From NCBI GenBank assembly GCA_014529385.2, contig CM043971.1, positions 30,861,209 to 30,923,208 of the forward strand: a stretch of DNA of 62,000 nucleotides, written 5' to 3'. The notes beneath the pieces are model-generated. The model had not been told where the DNA came from and made no database searches. It was given only the letters and a program-made list of their open reading frames with translations. Shown here in pieces: positions 36,309 through 48,482 of the stretch. The translations under genes were made by a program, and so were the position numbers. Positions within the stretch are counted from its first letter, which is position 1. Each line of letters starts with the position of its first letter. The DNA is from Adiantum capillus-veneris. Its lineage: Eukaryota > Streptophyta > Polypodiopsida > Polypodiales > Pteridaceae.

Positions 36309-37392
36309 TCAGATCGAGGCTCGCGGTAGCATTGCATGAGGCCAGAGTCACCAGCTCAGATTGGAGTGAAATTCGACAGGCGAAGACACGGCCCCAAATC
36401 TCGTGGGTGAGCCCGAAGGGTTCGGTGTGCTGAGAATTTCATTCTGAGGTCATCTCGATCACCGTTCGGCTTCGACAAAGGTCTGCGTAGGCCATTTTTG
36501 ACTACGTGGTCTCGGCGGGTGCAGATCCGTCTCTGCAAATTTGGGGTTTTCGGCCTACGACTGCAGGTGCTGAGGATATCGACACTCCCAGAGTGTTGAT
36601 TTGTGGCTGTCTACACATCGAAGGACGGCTCACAGTTCTTGGAGGTGTGTCACATACGACACGGACGCATCTACACACAGACTGTAGGCAACATCCACTA
36701 GTTCATCAGGTAGCTTGTGTTTGCTGCTTGATATTCCAGATTTCATCCTGACATTGCAGGTACTTCCACATGGGATGTATTGTCAGAGATGATGTATGTA
36801 TGTTGAGGGTTTGCTGGCTGTGAGTCACGCAGCAAACAACCGCCGCAGCGGTTACAACATACAGTGGGAAAGTTGTGGATGTATGACTTTGTGGGAAGTC
36901 TATGTACTGTCAGATTTACTGTAGCCTTTTTTGAGGGTCGAGTGAGGTTTTATTGAGCTGGGGGATTCTCGAATGGTGAGATCCTTTCGGTGATACAGAT
37001 CTTGGAGCGATCCCTCGAGCACCCTTAGATAGGCAGCTAGGATGTATTGACTCTGAGTTAGACAGTTGGGATTGCATCTTTGCTTTACTGCCGTTGAGGC
37101 ATTGTCGCAGTCTATGCTTATAGCACAGTGACAGGACAGTGAGAGACAGTACAGGTGCAGGACAAGTTTACCCGCAGCTTACAGAGTCAGAGAGACAGTG
37201 TTTTTTGAGCTGTTTTTTGGTCTGTTTTTGAGTACACCAGAGCCATTTTACAAATGAGACTCTGCCGAAATTTATGCAAAATCTGAAGCTTTCTTGGTTC
37301 ATTTGACAGGTTGATATTGGTTCAGACGTCAGTTTACAGGGGAAACTCTACCGAATTTTTCCCAGGAAAGTAAACCACTGTGAAGCATAGCT
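36309..37392 (+). other. Long 5' leader of copia D
   Basis: About 1.08 kb between primer site and gag start. No supported gene; short open frames lack any recognisable domain. Copia leaders are usually much shorter, so this may contain acquired sequence. Confidence 0.6.
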
Positions 37393-40300
37393 ATGGCTGG
37401 ATCACAGGACACTGCTCTTTACAATATCAAGAAGCTGGATGGAACCAATTTTCCATTGTGGAAGAAGCAGATTTGGCACGTGTTGGTACAAAAGAAGCAG
37501 ATAAAACCTATAAAGCTCAAGGGGATAAAACCAGAAGATATGGACGAAGATGAATGGAGCGAAATGGATGAATTGGCACTTTCTACCATTATGCTGACTT
37601 TGGTAGAAAGCGTTTACTTCAATGTCGCAAACGAGATGTCGGCTTATCAAGCATGGTTAAAGCTCAGTGATCTTTATGAGAAGCAGAGTGCAGCTTCACA
37701 GGTATACTGGCTTAAGAAGCTTGTTGACTTGAAATGAAAGAAGGGACACCTATGTCCAATCATTTGAATGAATTCAATACAATCTATAGTCAGTTGTCAG
37801 CTCAAGGTTTCAAGTTTGATGAACCTGTTAGAGCTATGTTCCTGTTGATCACATTGCCGGAAAGTTGGGACACTTTTCGCACAGCTTTGAGTAATTCTGC
37901 ACCTCCAGATGGTTTGAACATAGCAGGTGTAGAAGGAAGTCTGCTTACTGAAGAAACCAATAGAAAGACAATGGACAAAGGCAAAGGAACAGCCTTAGTT
38001 GTCAGGGGAAGGACCAAAGAAAAGTAAAAAGGTGGAAAGAGGAATCAGTCTCATAGCAAGTCCCGTAGTGCTAAAGGCAAGAGTGACATAGAATGCTACC
38101 ATTGTGGCAAGAAGGGTCACATGAAAAGAGACTGCAGAGAATGGAAAGCAGAAAAAGGCAAAGAGAAAGCTGAAGACCATGGTGAGAAGAACAAGTCCTC
38201 AGTGAAAATTCAAGAAATAAATGTGACAAAAACTGTTGCAGAGGATGACAGTCTAGTGTCAGGAGACATCTACATCTTGAAGAATACAATGGACTCAGCT
38301 CTTCTTACAGCATCTGATGGAAATGCACTGAGTGACTGGATTATAGACTCAGGGGCATCACTTCATGTGTCTCCAAACAAGGGGTGGTTTACCTCTTATG
38401 TGACCACTAAAGATCATGTTCGGCTAGGCAATGGGTAGACATGTGAGATCTTAGGTGTTGGAGATGTTCAATTGAAGTTTCAGAATGGCTCTTCTTTCAC
38501 GCTGAAGAATGTGAGACATGTTCCTGCAATTACAAAGAGCTTGATCATCACAGGTTTACTTGATGATGCTGGCTACGTCACCACTTTTGGACAGAACATG
38601 TGGAAGATATCCAAGGGTTCTATGACAGTAACACATGGAGTAAAGTCTGGAGGACTTTACATGATTTATGTATCAAATGTCTCTAAAAATGTAATCAATG
38701 TAACCGAGCAGCCGAACGTTTCTTTGTGGCATAGCCGGTTAGGACATATGTCCAAGAAGGGAATGGAAATCTTGTCTCGTTCTGGTTATTTTCCTGGCTT
38801 TTCATTTAATGATTTTGAATTCTATGAACATTTTCTGTATGGTAAGCAAACACAGCAGCCACATAAGCATAGAAGCAGTGAAGAAATACACAGTTGGCAC
38901 TTGTTCATAGTGATTTGTGTGGACCTATGCCTAACCTATCTCTAGGGGGAGCTTCTTACTTTATGACATTTATAGATGATTACTCGAGGAAAGTATTGGT
39001 TTACTTTCTCAAGCACAAGGATGAAGCGTTTAGTGTTTTCAAAACGTTTGTGACACTTGTGGAGAATCAGAGTGGCAAGAAGCTTAAATGCTTACGCACT
39101 GACAATGGTGGAGAGTATGTTTCAAAGGCCTTTCAGGACTTTTGTGAGTCAAAAGGTATAAAACGTGAACTTACTGCTCCTTACAATCCTCCTCAAAATG
39201 GTGTTGCTGAGAGGATGAATAGGACCATACAGGAGAAGGTCAGAAGTATGTTGTCTAATGCACAGCTGCCAAATGGGTTTTGGGCTGAAGCTGTATCAAC
39301 AGCTGTTCATCTTGTAAATAGATCTCCTAGCAAGGTTTTGCAGAAGGATTCAGTGCCAGATATGGTATGGTCAGGCAAGGTGCCCTCATACAAGCATCTC
39401 AGAGTCTTTGGCTGTGAGGCATATACTCACGTTCCAAAGGAATTTAGGAACAAACTTGAGCCAAAGAGTAGAAAGTGCATCTTTCTAGGCTATGGTAATT
39501 CTGGTGAGATGGGGTACAGACTTTGGGATCCCGAATCCAGAAAGGTTGTCCGCAACAATGATGTTCACTTTAATGAATCCAAATATCATTCTAAACCAGA
39601 GAGGGTTGAGGAGATTAGAAGAGTTGTCTTCCAAGAAGATGGACCTGCACGTGCAAGACAAAATGTCAGGGCTCAAGAGGAGCAAGGACAGGATAGATTG
39701 GAACCACAGGTTGTGGTTGAGCCTGAGCCACCTATTGTGCGTAGATCTGGACATGTCACGCGACCTCCTGATAGGTTTGTTCCATCTATGAACTATGTCA
39801 TGTTGACTGATTGCAATGAGCCTTCATGTTACAAGGAAGCAGTGCAAATGAAGGACTCTGGGAATTGGCAATTGGCCATGCAGTCAGAGATGACAGCTCT
39901 GCATAAAAACCAGACATGGAAGCTAGTTAAATTACCACGGGGCAAAAAGGCTCTACCTTGTAAATGGGTTTACAGGTATAAGATCACCGCTCATGATAGC
40001 CAGCCAAAGTACAAAGCAAGGCTTGTTGCCAAGGGCTTTAAGCAAGAACAAGGCATTGACTTTGATGAAGTCTTCTCTCCGGTGGTCAAGATGACTACAT
40101 TGAGATGCTTTCTTGCATTGGTTGCCATATTAGATTTGGTATTGCACCAAATGGATGTCAAGACAGCGTTCTTGCATGGTGATTTAGATGTGGAAATTTA
40201 CATGCAGCAGCCAGAAGGGTTTGTTGAGAAAGGCAAGGAAGATTGGGTATGCCAGTTGTTAAAGAGTCTTTATGGCTTAAAACAATCACCGAGGGCATGG

Positions 40301-41371
40301 TACCATAAATTCCACAAGTTTATGCTTTCTCAAGGCTACAAACGTAGTGAGTTCGATCACTGTCTATATACAAAGAAGGCTAAGGATGGCAGTTGGCTGA
40401 TCCTTATTTTGTATGTGGATGACATGTTGATTGTTGGCAAGCACTTGGAAGAAATTTCAGCTTTGAAGTCAAAGATGGCAAAATCGTTTGACATGAAAGA
40501 CATGGGTGAGGCAAGTCATATACTTGGTATGTGCATTGAGAGAGACAGATCAAGGAAGTTGATTTGGTTATCTCAAATAGAGTATATTGACAAGGTTTTG
40601 CAACGTTTCAATATGGAGAAGGGAAAGGCGTTGAGTGTTCCATTGCCACCATATGTGAAACTTAGCAAACAAGATTGTCCTGTGTCTGAGGAAGAACAGG
40701 CTGAAATGGATAAGATTCCATATGCGTCTGCAGTGGGTAGTTTGATGTATGCAATGATTGCTACTCGCCCAGACATTGCATTTGCAGTGGGAGTAGTAAG
40801 TCGATACATGTCAAACCCAGGCAAGAAACATTGGGAGGCGGTGAAAGGAATATTGAGATACCTGAAAGCTACAAAGAGTATGCGTATATGATATGGGAGT
40901 CGGGAGCTAAGTGTAAAGGGTTTTACAGACTCAGATTATGCAGGTGACTTAGACAACCGAAGGTCTACGTCAGGGTATGTCTTTACATTGGCTAGTGGAG
41001 CAGTATCATGGCGTTCTAGATTACAAGATTGTGTTACTCAGTCTACTACAGAGGCTGAATATGTTGCAGCATCAGAGGCATGCAAAGAATCAATTTGGCT
41101 TAATCGACTAGTAACAGATTTGGGAATCAAAGAAGAGATGCCTGTGTTATATTGTGATAGTCAAAGTGCTATACAATTGGCTCGCAATCCAGTTTATCAC
41201 TCAAAGACAAAGCATGTGGATGTGAAGTATCATTTCATCAGGGAAATGCTCGAGGATAAGCGACTTCAGCTTGTCAAAGTTCACACCACAGAAAATCCTG
41301 ATGATCTACTTACAAAAGGACTTCCCTCAGAGAGCTTTGCGCATTTTCGCAAGCAGATAGGTGTAGGGTAG
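37393..41371 (+). pseudogene. D gag-pol (copia polyprotein), frame-broken
   Basis: Gag begins MAGSQDTALYNIKKLDGTNF at 37393. A one-base loss near 37733 shifts frame before MKEGTPMSNHLNEFNT. A zinc knuckle (CYHCGKKGHMKRDC) lies near 38096 and the protease site WIIDSGASLHVS near 38339. GAG-pre-integrase lies near 38730, with its CxxC pair replaced (FEFYEHFLYGKQ). Integrase starts with FIDDYSRK near 38970 and includes TDNGGEY and PPQNGVAERMNR. Reverse transcriptase spans about 39860-40590 with the catalytic LYVDDML near 40410. RNase H starts [10 protein letters not shown] near 40920. Breaks: in-frame stops at 38025-38027, 38436-38438 and 40889-40891, and frameshifts near 37733 and 38890. The 665-residue integrase-reverse transcriptase frame (38894-40891) is otherwise intact. 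Lineage: Tnt1/Tork-like by RNase H and primer type. Confidence 0.93.
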
Positions 41372-41460
41372 TACATCACTTCTCTACATCTCTTGTATAT
41401 TAGCTTGTATAGTAGCTTCTCTCACACTTAAAGTACCACATTGGACTTTAAGTGGGAGGT

Positions 41461-41651
41461 TGTTGGGGTATAAAGCCCAATGTGGTCGCCCAGGTAAGTG
41501 GGCGGGCCGCCAGGTATGTACACATATTCTTTTGTAAAACCTAATAAGAACTCACTATGCTCTACACATTACAGTAGAGCGAGTTCACCATATCGTTGTG
41601 CTCTTCTTCTCGCACTCTCTCTCGTGTCGCACTTCCGCTCGTACTCCTTCA
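41461..41651 (+). repeat. D 3' LTR
   Basis: 191 bp, identical to the 5' LTR except two C-to-T changes (cgtCgtgc/cgtTgtgc and ctcgCgtc/ctcgTgtc). Confidence 0.95.
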
Positions 41652-43395
41652 CTATGGCCCTAAGCCCAAGGGTGTGAGTTCAAGGGTGGCCAAGATGTCA
41701 ATGCAGCCCCATGGCCCTGTGGCCATAGGATTTCCAAATGGACCATAGGACAACGTATGGCCCTTGAGCTTATACATTGACACCCTATGGCCCTAGGGCC
41801 ACAAGACTTCAAAACATACAAAAAGACAAGCTATGGCCCTAAGCCCAAGGGTGTGAGTTCAAGGGTGGCCAAGATGTCAATGCAGCCCCATGGCCCTGTG
41901 GCCATAGGATTTCCAAATGGAACATATGACAACGTATGGCCCTTGAGCTTATACATTGCCCTAGGGCCACAAGACTTCAAAACATACAAAAAGACAAGCT
42001 ATGGCCCTAAGCCCAAGGGTGTGAGTTCAAGGGTGGCCAAGATGTCAATGCAGCCCCCCCGGGGCGGTCACCTTTTAGAATGTGTATGATATCACGTGAG
42101 TTAACTGGAGAGGATTATTAAAAGACCAAAATGTATACATACAGAGGGGGGTGGGGGTTTTTTAAATAGGCTCACAGTGTAAGTATAGTATGTATATTGG
42201 GGTATTATTAATTACCTCTTGAACGCACGTGATATAGGGGTCTTTTGATAAGTGACTGCCCCGGGGCAGCCCCATGGCCCTGTGGCCATAGGATTTCCAA
42301 ATGGAACATAGGACAACGTATGGACCTTGAGCTTATACATTGACACCCTATGGCCTTAGGGCCACAAGATCTCAGAACATACAAAAAGACAACCTATGGC
42401 CAAGATGTCACAGGTGGCCAAGATATCAATGCAGCCCCATGGCCCTAGGTCCATAGGATATCTATATGGAACATGTGGCACCCTATGGACCTTGAGATTA
42501 TACATTGCCACCCCATGACCCTAGGGCCATAGGATTTCCAAATGGAACATAGGCAATGTATGGCCCTTGAGCTTATACATTGCCACCCTATGGCCCTAGG
42601 GCCACAAGATCTCACAACATACAATAAGACAAGCTAAGGCCCCTAAGCTCAAGGGTGCGGGTTCAAGGATGGCCAAGATACCAATGCAGCCCCATGGCCC
42701 TAGGGCCATAGGATCTCTATATGGGACATGTGGCACCCTATGGCCCTTGAGCTTATTCATTGCCACCCCATTACCCTAGGGCCATAGGATTTCCAAATGG
42801 AACATAGGCAATGTATGGCCCTTGAGCTTATACATTGCCACCCCATTACCCTAGGGCCATAGGATTTTCGAATGGAACATAGGCAATGTATGGCCATTGA
42901 GCTTATACATTGCCACCCCATGGCCCTAGGGCCGTAGGATCTGCATATGGGACATGTGGCACCCTATGGCCCTTGAGCTTACATATTGCCACCCCATGAC
43001 CCTAGGGCCATAGGATCTCCAACTAGAAAGTAGGGCAACGTATGGCTCTTGAGCTTATACATTGTCGTGGACCTAGGGCCGTAGGATCTCCAACTGGAAC
43101 ATAGGGCTATGTATTGGAGCTTATCCATTGTCACCCCTAAACCCTAGGGCCATAGGATTTCCAAATGGAATATAGGGCAACTTATGGCTCTTGAGCTTAT
43201 ACATTGCCACCCTATGGCCCTAGGTCCACAAGCTTTCACATTGCCACCGTAGGGCCACAAGGATCTCACAAGATAGAAGAAGAAAACCCTAGGACATAGG
43301 ATTTTCAAATGGAACTGAGTGCACGCTTTGATCCTTGACCTCCAACATTGCCGCCCTATGGTGTGAGCCCGGGGGTGGCTGAGGTGTCTTCATAA
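41652..43395. repeat. GGCCCTAGGGCC-rich minisatellite, array 1 (right piece)
   Basis: Continuation of array 1. Near the left it has 168-179 bp higher-order units (CTATGGCCCTAAGCCCAAGG at 41652, 41831 and 41999). Further right there are shorter units of about 80-100 bp of the type 'ggccataggatttccaaatg...catagg', 'cccttgagcttatacattgcc', 'ggccctagggcc'. Units diverge towards 43395. A MITE interrupts it at 42058-42265. Non-coding. Confidence 0.93.
42058..42265. mobile_element. MITE copy 1 (14-bp TIR, 8-bp TSD)
   Basis: 208 bp with terminal inverted repeats CCCGGGGCGGTCAC and, at the right end, the reverse complement of CCCGGGGCAGTCAC. Flanked by GCAGCCCC at 42050-42057 and 42266-42273. Subterminal ATATCACGTGA and CACGTGATAT are also inverted. 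No coding capacity. An 8-bp duplication fits hAT-like or some Mutator-like elements; the superfamily is not settled. Confidence 0.88.
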
Positions 43396-44910
43396 TAATT
43401 TCGGCCATTCAAGGGATATCCGCAAGTGGCATAAATTAAAAAAATAATTAAAAAAATTTAAATTTTTAAATAAAAAAATTTACGCTACGATAAACTTTGT
43501 CATAATGGGTTTTCAAATACACTTATTGATATCGAACAAAAAAATAGCGCACAATTTTCGGGATAATTTTTTTAAAATTTAGCTATTTTTAGTGTATTTT
43601 TTACTATGCAGATTTTGATTCTGGAGTCAAATTTTGCTTCATGGGTGTCGTTCCACTCGTACTACAAAGATATGGACATTGACAAAGCCTTGCACCAACT
43701 TTTTTTTTTCCATACTCTTTTTTTAAAAATATATTTAGAAAAGCTCTTTCAATTTCGTAGCCGATGAGCTATGTCTCCTTTTCACACAAAGCCTAGAACT
43801 CTAGTAATCTCGACTGCAACCCCGGGAGAACAGCCCCTAAATTCAAAATTCGAATTTTGAATTTCTAACCTAACCTAACTAACCTTATCTCTCTCTTTCT
43901 CTCTCTATCACAATTTTTTTCGCGCTGTCGCTCTCTTTTTCTCTCTCGTTTCTTGTTCGAAACCTACACAAAAACCTGCACAGAGCTTGTCTTTCTCTGT
44001 CTCTCTCTCCCTCTCTCCCTACACATACAGTTCTACGCCATCGTTGCGACACGCATAGATCTACGCGAAGCCATCGCCACAACCTTCAATAGAAGGACTG
44101 CTGCCGCGGCCTCCCAAACACAGATTTGTTACCATCATCGTCGTGGCCTCAACACACCTAAGTGACTGCTTGCTACTGCTGCAGCCTCTCTTCATCAAAC
44201 ACAGATTTACTCAGAGGTAACCTGTAGAAACCCTAAACTTTTTGCTTAATTCGGTTTTAACTGTTCTTAATCTAAGTACGCTTTAGCTAAGTTGTGAATC
44301 ACCTCTCTCTAAAACAATAAACAAAAATCATTAATTACATCTCTAAAACTGTAAAACTATAGACTGTAGAACTATAAAACAGAAAAATCTCTAATTAGAG
44401 ATTTAAAAGTGTAATACAGAATACTCTAATTAGAGACCTAAAAATATAAAACAGAAGACACTAATTAGGGACCTAAATTTGTAAAACGAAAAACTCTTAT
44501 TAGGGACCTAAATCTGTAAAACAAAAAACTCCTCATAAGTGACAAAACTGTAAAACTCTAACTACAAAAATCTCTAATTACAAAAAATTATAAACCTGCA
44601 AATACAAAAAACAATAACTACAGAAAATGCTGGAACTATGGATACCTGTAATTGGGTTGTGGGGAGTTGGGCACACGTTGTAAGAGGACGAGTAGAGCGC
44701 GCTGTTGTATGAGGATGGATTAGGGTTCAATTGTAGGAGAATGGGAAAAAAAAAGAGGCAAAAAGGTGGGAAAGAAAGTGTACACTATATGTGTTTGTAA
44801 GATATTGTGTAATATAGTTTCTTTAAATTCATTTGTAGTCACTAAAATAAAACTAGACATAGAATCTTTAGAAGGGCAGACAAAGTGTGGCTACATAGGG
44901 TTTCACCTCA
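43396..44910. other. AT-rich core between two inverted satellite arrays
   Basis: No gene recognised. It holds a 26-bp perfect palindrome at 43839-43864, TCTC-rich tracts (43880-44020) and a degenerate repeat zone at about 44330-44600 with units like 'attagagacctaaaNctgtaaaacaNaaaactc'. Array 1 lies to its left and array 2, in the opposite orientation, to its right. Confidence 0.55.
43839..43864. repeat. 26-bp perfect palindrome
   Basis: AAATTCAAAATTC followed directly by its exact reverse complement. Confidence 0.9.
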
Positions 44911-46367
44911 TACTAAAGAGTAACATATGGCCCTAAGGCACCCTATGACCATAAGGCCATAGGGTGGTCTCACATCGTACTATAGGGTGACCAATGCCCC
45001 ATCTGGCCATAGGGTGCCAATGTACAATCTCAAGGGTCATAGGGTTCCCTATGTTCCTATTGAAGATCCTATGGCCATAGGGCCATAGGATCTCCAAAAC
45101 ATATATATGGCACTATGGCCATAGGATCACATGGTGCTCTATGTACGATCTAGAGACCTTGTGGCCCTAGGGCCTTAGTGTGGCAATGTACAATCTCAAG
45201 GGCCATAGGGTTCCCTATGTTCCTTTTGGAGATAGGGTGGCACTAGGGCCATAGAATCTCCAAAAGCAACATAAAGAACCTAGGGCCATAGGATCAAAGG
45301 GTGACCTATTGGAGACCTTGTGGCCCAAGGGCCATAGTGTGGGAATGTACAATCTCAAGGGCCATAGGGTTCCCTATGTTCCTTTTGGAGATCCTATGGT
45401 CCTCGGGCCATAGGATCTCCAAAATGAACATATGGCCCTACGGACATAGGATCACAGGGTTCCCTATGTTCCTTTTGGAGATCCTATGGTCCTCGGGCAA
45501 TAGGATCTCCAAAATGAACATATGGCCCTACGGACATAGGATCACAGGGTGCCCTATGTCCCATCAAGAGACCCTGTGGCCCAAGGGCCATAGGATGGCA
45601 ATGTACAATCTTAAGGGCCATATGGTTCCCTATGTTTCTTCTAAAGATCCTATGGCCCTAGCGCCATAGAATCTCCAAAAGGAACCTATGGCCATAGGAT
45701 CAAAAGGTGCCCTATGTTCCATCTTGAGACCTTGTGGCCCCGGGGCGGTCACTTTTTAGAATGTGTATGATATCACGTGAGTTAACCGGAGAGGATTACT
45801 AAAAGACCAAAATGTATAAAAATGTATACATACAGAGGGGAGTGGAGGTTTTTTAAATAGGCTCACAGTGTAAGTATAGTATGTATATTGGGGTATTATT
45901 AATTACCTCTTGAACACACGTGATATAGGGGTCTTTTGATAAGTGACTGCCCCGGGCTTGTGGCCCCAGGGCCATAGGGTGGCAATGTACAATCTCAAGG
46001 GCCATAGGGTTCCATATGTTTTTTTTGGAGATCCTATGGCCCTAGATCCATAGGATCACAGGGTGCCCTACGTCCCTTCTAGAGACCTTGTGGCCCAAGG
46101 GCCATAGGGTGACAATCTACAATTTGAAGGGCCATAGGATTCCCTACGTTCCTAAGGTGGCAATGTACAATCGCAAGGGCCATATGATTCCCTATGTTCC
46201 TTTTGGAGATCCTATGGCCCTAGAACCCTAGGTGCATGGGGCTGCCATGGTGCCCGTTAATATGCACCATGGTGTACCCTATGTACGTAGGCCACCCTTG
46301 GGCCCTTGGATGGCCTCTGTCCCATCTAAAGACCTTGTGGTCCAAGGGCCATAGGGTGACAATCTAC
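44911..46367. repeat. GGCCCTAGGGCC-rich minisatellite, array 2 (inverted, left piece)
   Basis: Same family as array 1 but reversed: the plus strand reads 'caatgtacaatctcaaggg', the reverse complement of the array 1 motif. Units carry 'ttccctatgttccttttggagatcctatgg'-type segments. MITE copy 2 interrupts it at 45739-45956 and the CACTA element cuts it at 46371. Confidence 0.9.
45739..45956. mobile_element. MITE copy 2 (14-bp TIR, 8-bp TSD)
   Basis: 218 bp, nearly identical to copy 1 apart from a 10-base local duplication (aaaatgtata). Same TIRs. Flanked by CTTGTGGC at 45731-45738 and 45957-45964, so the two copies are independent insertions with different targets. Confidence 0.88.
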
Positions 46368-46370
46368 AAT

Positions 46371-46510
46371 CACTACAACAAAAACAGGTGTTATCGACGC
46401 ATATATCGATGCTACCCGTCGCTATGCGCGTCGCTGTGAAACCAGTCGCTATTAGCGACGCGGATAGCGACGCTCATAGCGACGGGCATAGCGACGTATA
46501 TAGCGACGAC
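46371..46510. promoter_or_regulatory. CACTA left terminal and subterminal repeats
   Basis: Terminal CACTACAACA followed by at least eight copies in both orientations of a TAGCGACG core (CGTCGCTA when inverted). In En/Spm such motifs bind the TNPA-type protein. Confidence 0.85.
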
Positions 46511-46794
46511 CATAGCAGAAAATTTTTTTCTTGGGTAGAGGGTAGGTAGCCTGGCCTGTGCCCAGCTAAAAGATGGACACAGCCATAGCCAGACATCCTG
46601 CCCTCTGTCCAAGAAAGCGAGCAGCACCAAAATATCAACCATGCTCCCGCGCGTAGAAATTTCGGCAGAGTTCCCTTTGTTTTTACATAAACTTTTTTAA
46701 AAAAAACCATATCATGTATACGCCTCCTTCATGCTATATATGTAGGATCTCACATGAGATTTAAGGCCAATGAAAGACAACCGTACCAACTGAA

Positions 46795-46985
46795 AAGCAT
46801 AGCCATAACTTAAAAGCATAACCATAACTTAAAACCATAACCGGCTATGACCACTTTGATCAAAACCATAATGCAGATAACCATAACCATAAACAAAATT
46901 AACAATAACCATAAGCATAACCAGAAAGAGAAACAATAACTGTCTATACAATGACAATGACAATAATCATAACCATAAGGGAAAC
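46795..46985. repeat. Degenerate ACCATA/GCATA-rich repeat
   Basis: Many copies of ATAACCATAA and related hexamers in the 3' flank of the second CACTA gene. Confidence 0.75.
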
Positions 46986-47195
46986 AATAACTGTTTGAAC
47001 ACTAACTGTTTGTACAAAAAAGAGACACAGAAGCGTGTCTGTGTCTCACAAAGCATATAGATGAAATCTGGTCCACTAATGACTAGGCGTCGCAACCTGC
47101 ACATAGGACAACTCACAAAATTAGTATTGATATTACTTCACATATACTGACTTAATTAAATCAACTCACACATATTAACGTCTCACCTCAAGCGA

Positions 47196-48303
47196 TCAGC
47201 GAGACTGTAAGGCCTCCCAGTCTACAGGCTCTCCTGAAGCTTCAAGATCATTCAGTACTTCATAGATACCTCTGCGATATCCATCTGACTCCTCCTCGCA
47301 TGATGGAGCTCGATGCATTGCAAGATTCTGCGTTTATACAAAAATCAAAGTAATAAGAATACATGATTCATCGCGTTTTAAAAAACGCCATAGTTAAGAT
47401 TGGATTAGAAACTCACAAACTCATAGCGAAAGGTGTCGAAGCCTCCGCTGCCAAGATGAGATGTCCCCCTAGTCATCTGTCGTACCTGTGCGGCCTCACG
47501 CTGTTGTCTGAACCGCGTGGCCGCTGTCTGCTCATCCTCCTTGATCTGCAGCCATGTCTCGTGTGGGATGCCTGAAGGCTTTGGCGAGCCGGTTCTGAAA
47601 TCCTTCCGAGCTGCATCTCGTTGATGTTTGATGGTGTCCCGTGCAACACCCTTGATCCACCACACCGAAACAACGAAAGAACCTAGAGCAGGCTGGTACT
47701 CTCTCAGGATGGTCTCCTATGTAAGTGACTTTTTCCTTGTCTTGCTGATCCCAAGACGTCAGAATACTCGTCAAAAACTGCAGCTCCACGAGCTGGCGAA
47801 TCCGCTGTCGCATCTCAGTCCCGACTCTATCCATGTCAACAGAACCATCTCCCCGTACAGTATAGAGCTTGGAGGCACTAGGATCGTGTGCCCCCCAAGG
47901 TGTCCGAGGTGTGCCAAGAGGTGTGCCTGGGTAAGACGGGGGTCGTGAGCGAAGCATCTGTGGACCCTTCTCCACAGCAACCACCACCTCCACCTGACGA
48001 TCGCCGAGATCGACGAGTGCGCCTGTGCTGCGGAGATGAGGACGTACCCGCCTCTACCCCACCCCTAGGTGTCGAAGCGGCCGTGATGGGAGAAGAAGGC
48101 GTCGTACCCATAGGCGTCCCCCCCCTAGGCATCGGTCCCTCGGGTGTGAAGCCCGGAGGCGTAGTACCCGTGCCTCTAGCTACCCAGTACTGAGAAGCCT
48201 CTGCCATCTGAGCAGGCATCATCCGTGTAATGAAGCCCATGAATGCATCTGCACTCATGGAAGCGGGATCTGGAATCTCGTCTGCCATACTAAAGTCCTG
48301 CAC
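47196..48303 (-). pseudogene. CACTA second gene (PF03004/TNPA-like product)
   Basis: Minus strand. An N-terminal Pro/Thr-rich segment (MADEIPDPASMSADAFMGFI), then a central region with VDMDRVGTEMRQRIRQLVEL, then a conserved block with WLQIKEDEQTAATRFRQQRE and MTRGTSHLGSGGFDTFRYEF. That block resembles the 'transposase 24' domain of plant En/Spm second products. A canonical GT-AG intron (47328-47416, 89 bp) joins in frame to a last exon encoding MHRAPSCEEESDGYRRGIYE and ending at TGA 47196-47198. The frame changes near 47950 and 47725; one of these could be an unrecognised intron, so 'pseudogene' is provisional. Expected role: binding the subterminal repeats. Confidence 0.68.
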
Positions 48304-48482
48304 AAAGAAAGTAAAATAAAGCGTCAGAACACAGTTGTTTAAATTAACTTTAAGCTTAATTTTAAATCAAAGTCTTCACACAAACACTTACAGGCCTAGG
48401 CCTCGACGAGTGAGGCATCATCGATAAGATCTTGCATCGTATCATCGTTTATCTCTAATTGCAAACATAACTCTGCCCCAAC

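Larger units (their letters stand above)
36104..41651 (+). mobile_element. Copia retrotransposon D (Tork/Tnt1-like), recent insertion
   Basis: Complete 5.55 kb element in satellite array 1 with perfect TSD CTATG (36099-36103 and 41652-41656). The two 191-bp LTRs differ at only two positions, both C to T within CpG in the 3' copy. Primer site TGGTATCAGAGC (initiator tRNA-Met) at 36297-36308; purine tract AAGTGGGAGGT just before 41461. All copia domains are present in the standard order, but the coding frame has several breaks (see the gag-pol entry). An unusually long leader of about 1.08 kb separates the primer site from the gag ATG at 37393. Confidence 0.93.

Noticed and set aside
41787-42089. 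100-residue open frame in the satellite array
   Set aside because: An internal repeat of the minisatellite translated twice, not a gene.
45301-45669. 122-residue open frame in array 2
   Set aside because: Same reason: translated tandem repeats.
35882-46367. Possible CRISPR array because of regular repeats
   Set aside because: Units are long, diverged, without uniform spacers and in a plant nuclear context with no cas genes.
47888-48193. Plus-strand proline-rich frame opposite the CACTA second gene
   Set aside because: Shadow of the minus-strand coding sequence, which has the supporting intron and family motifs.
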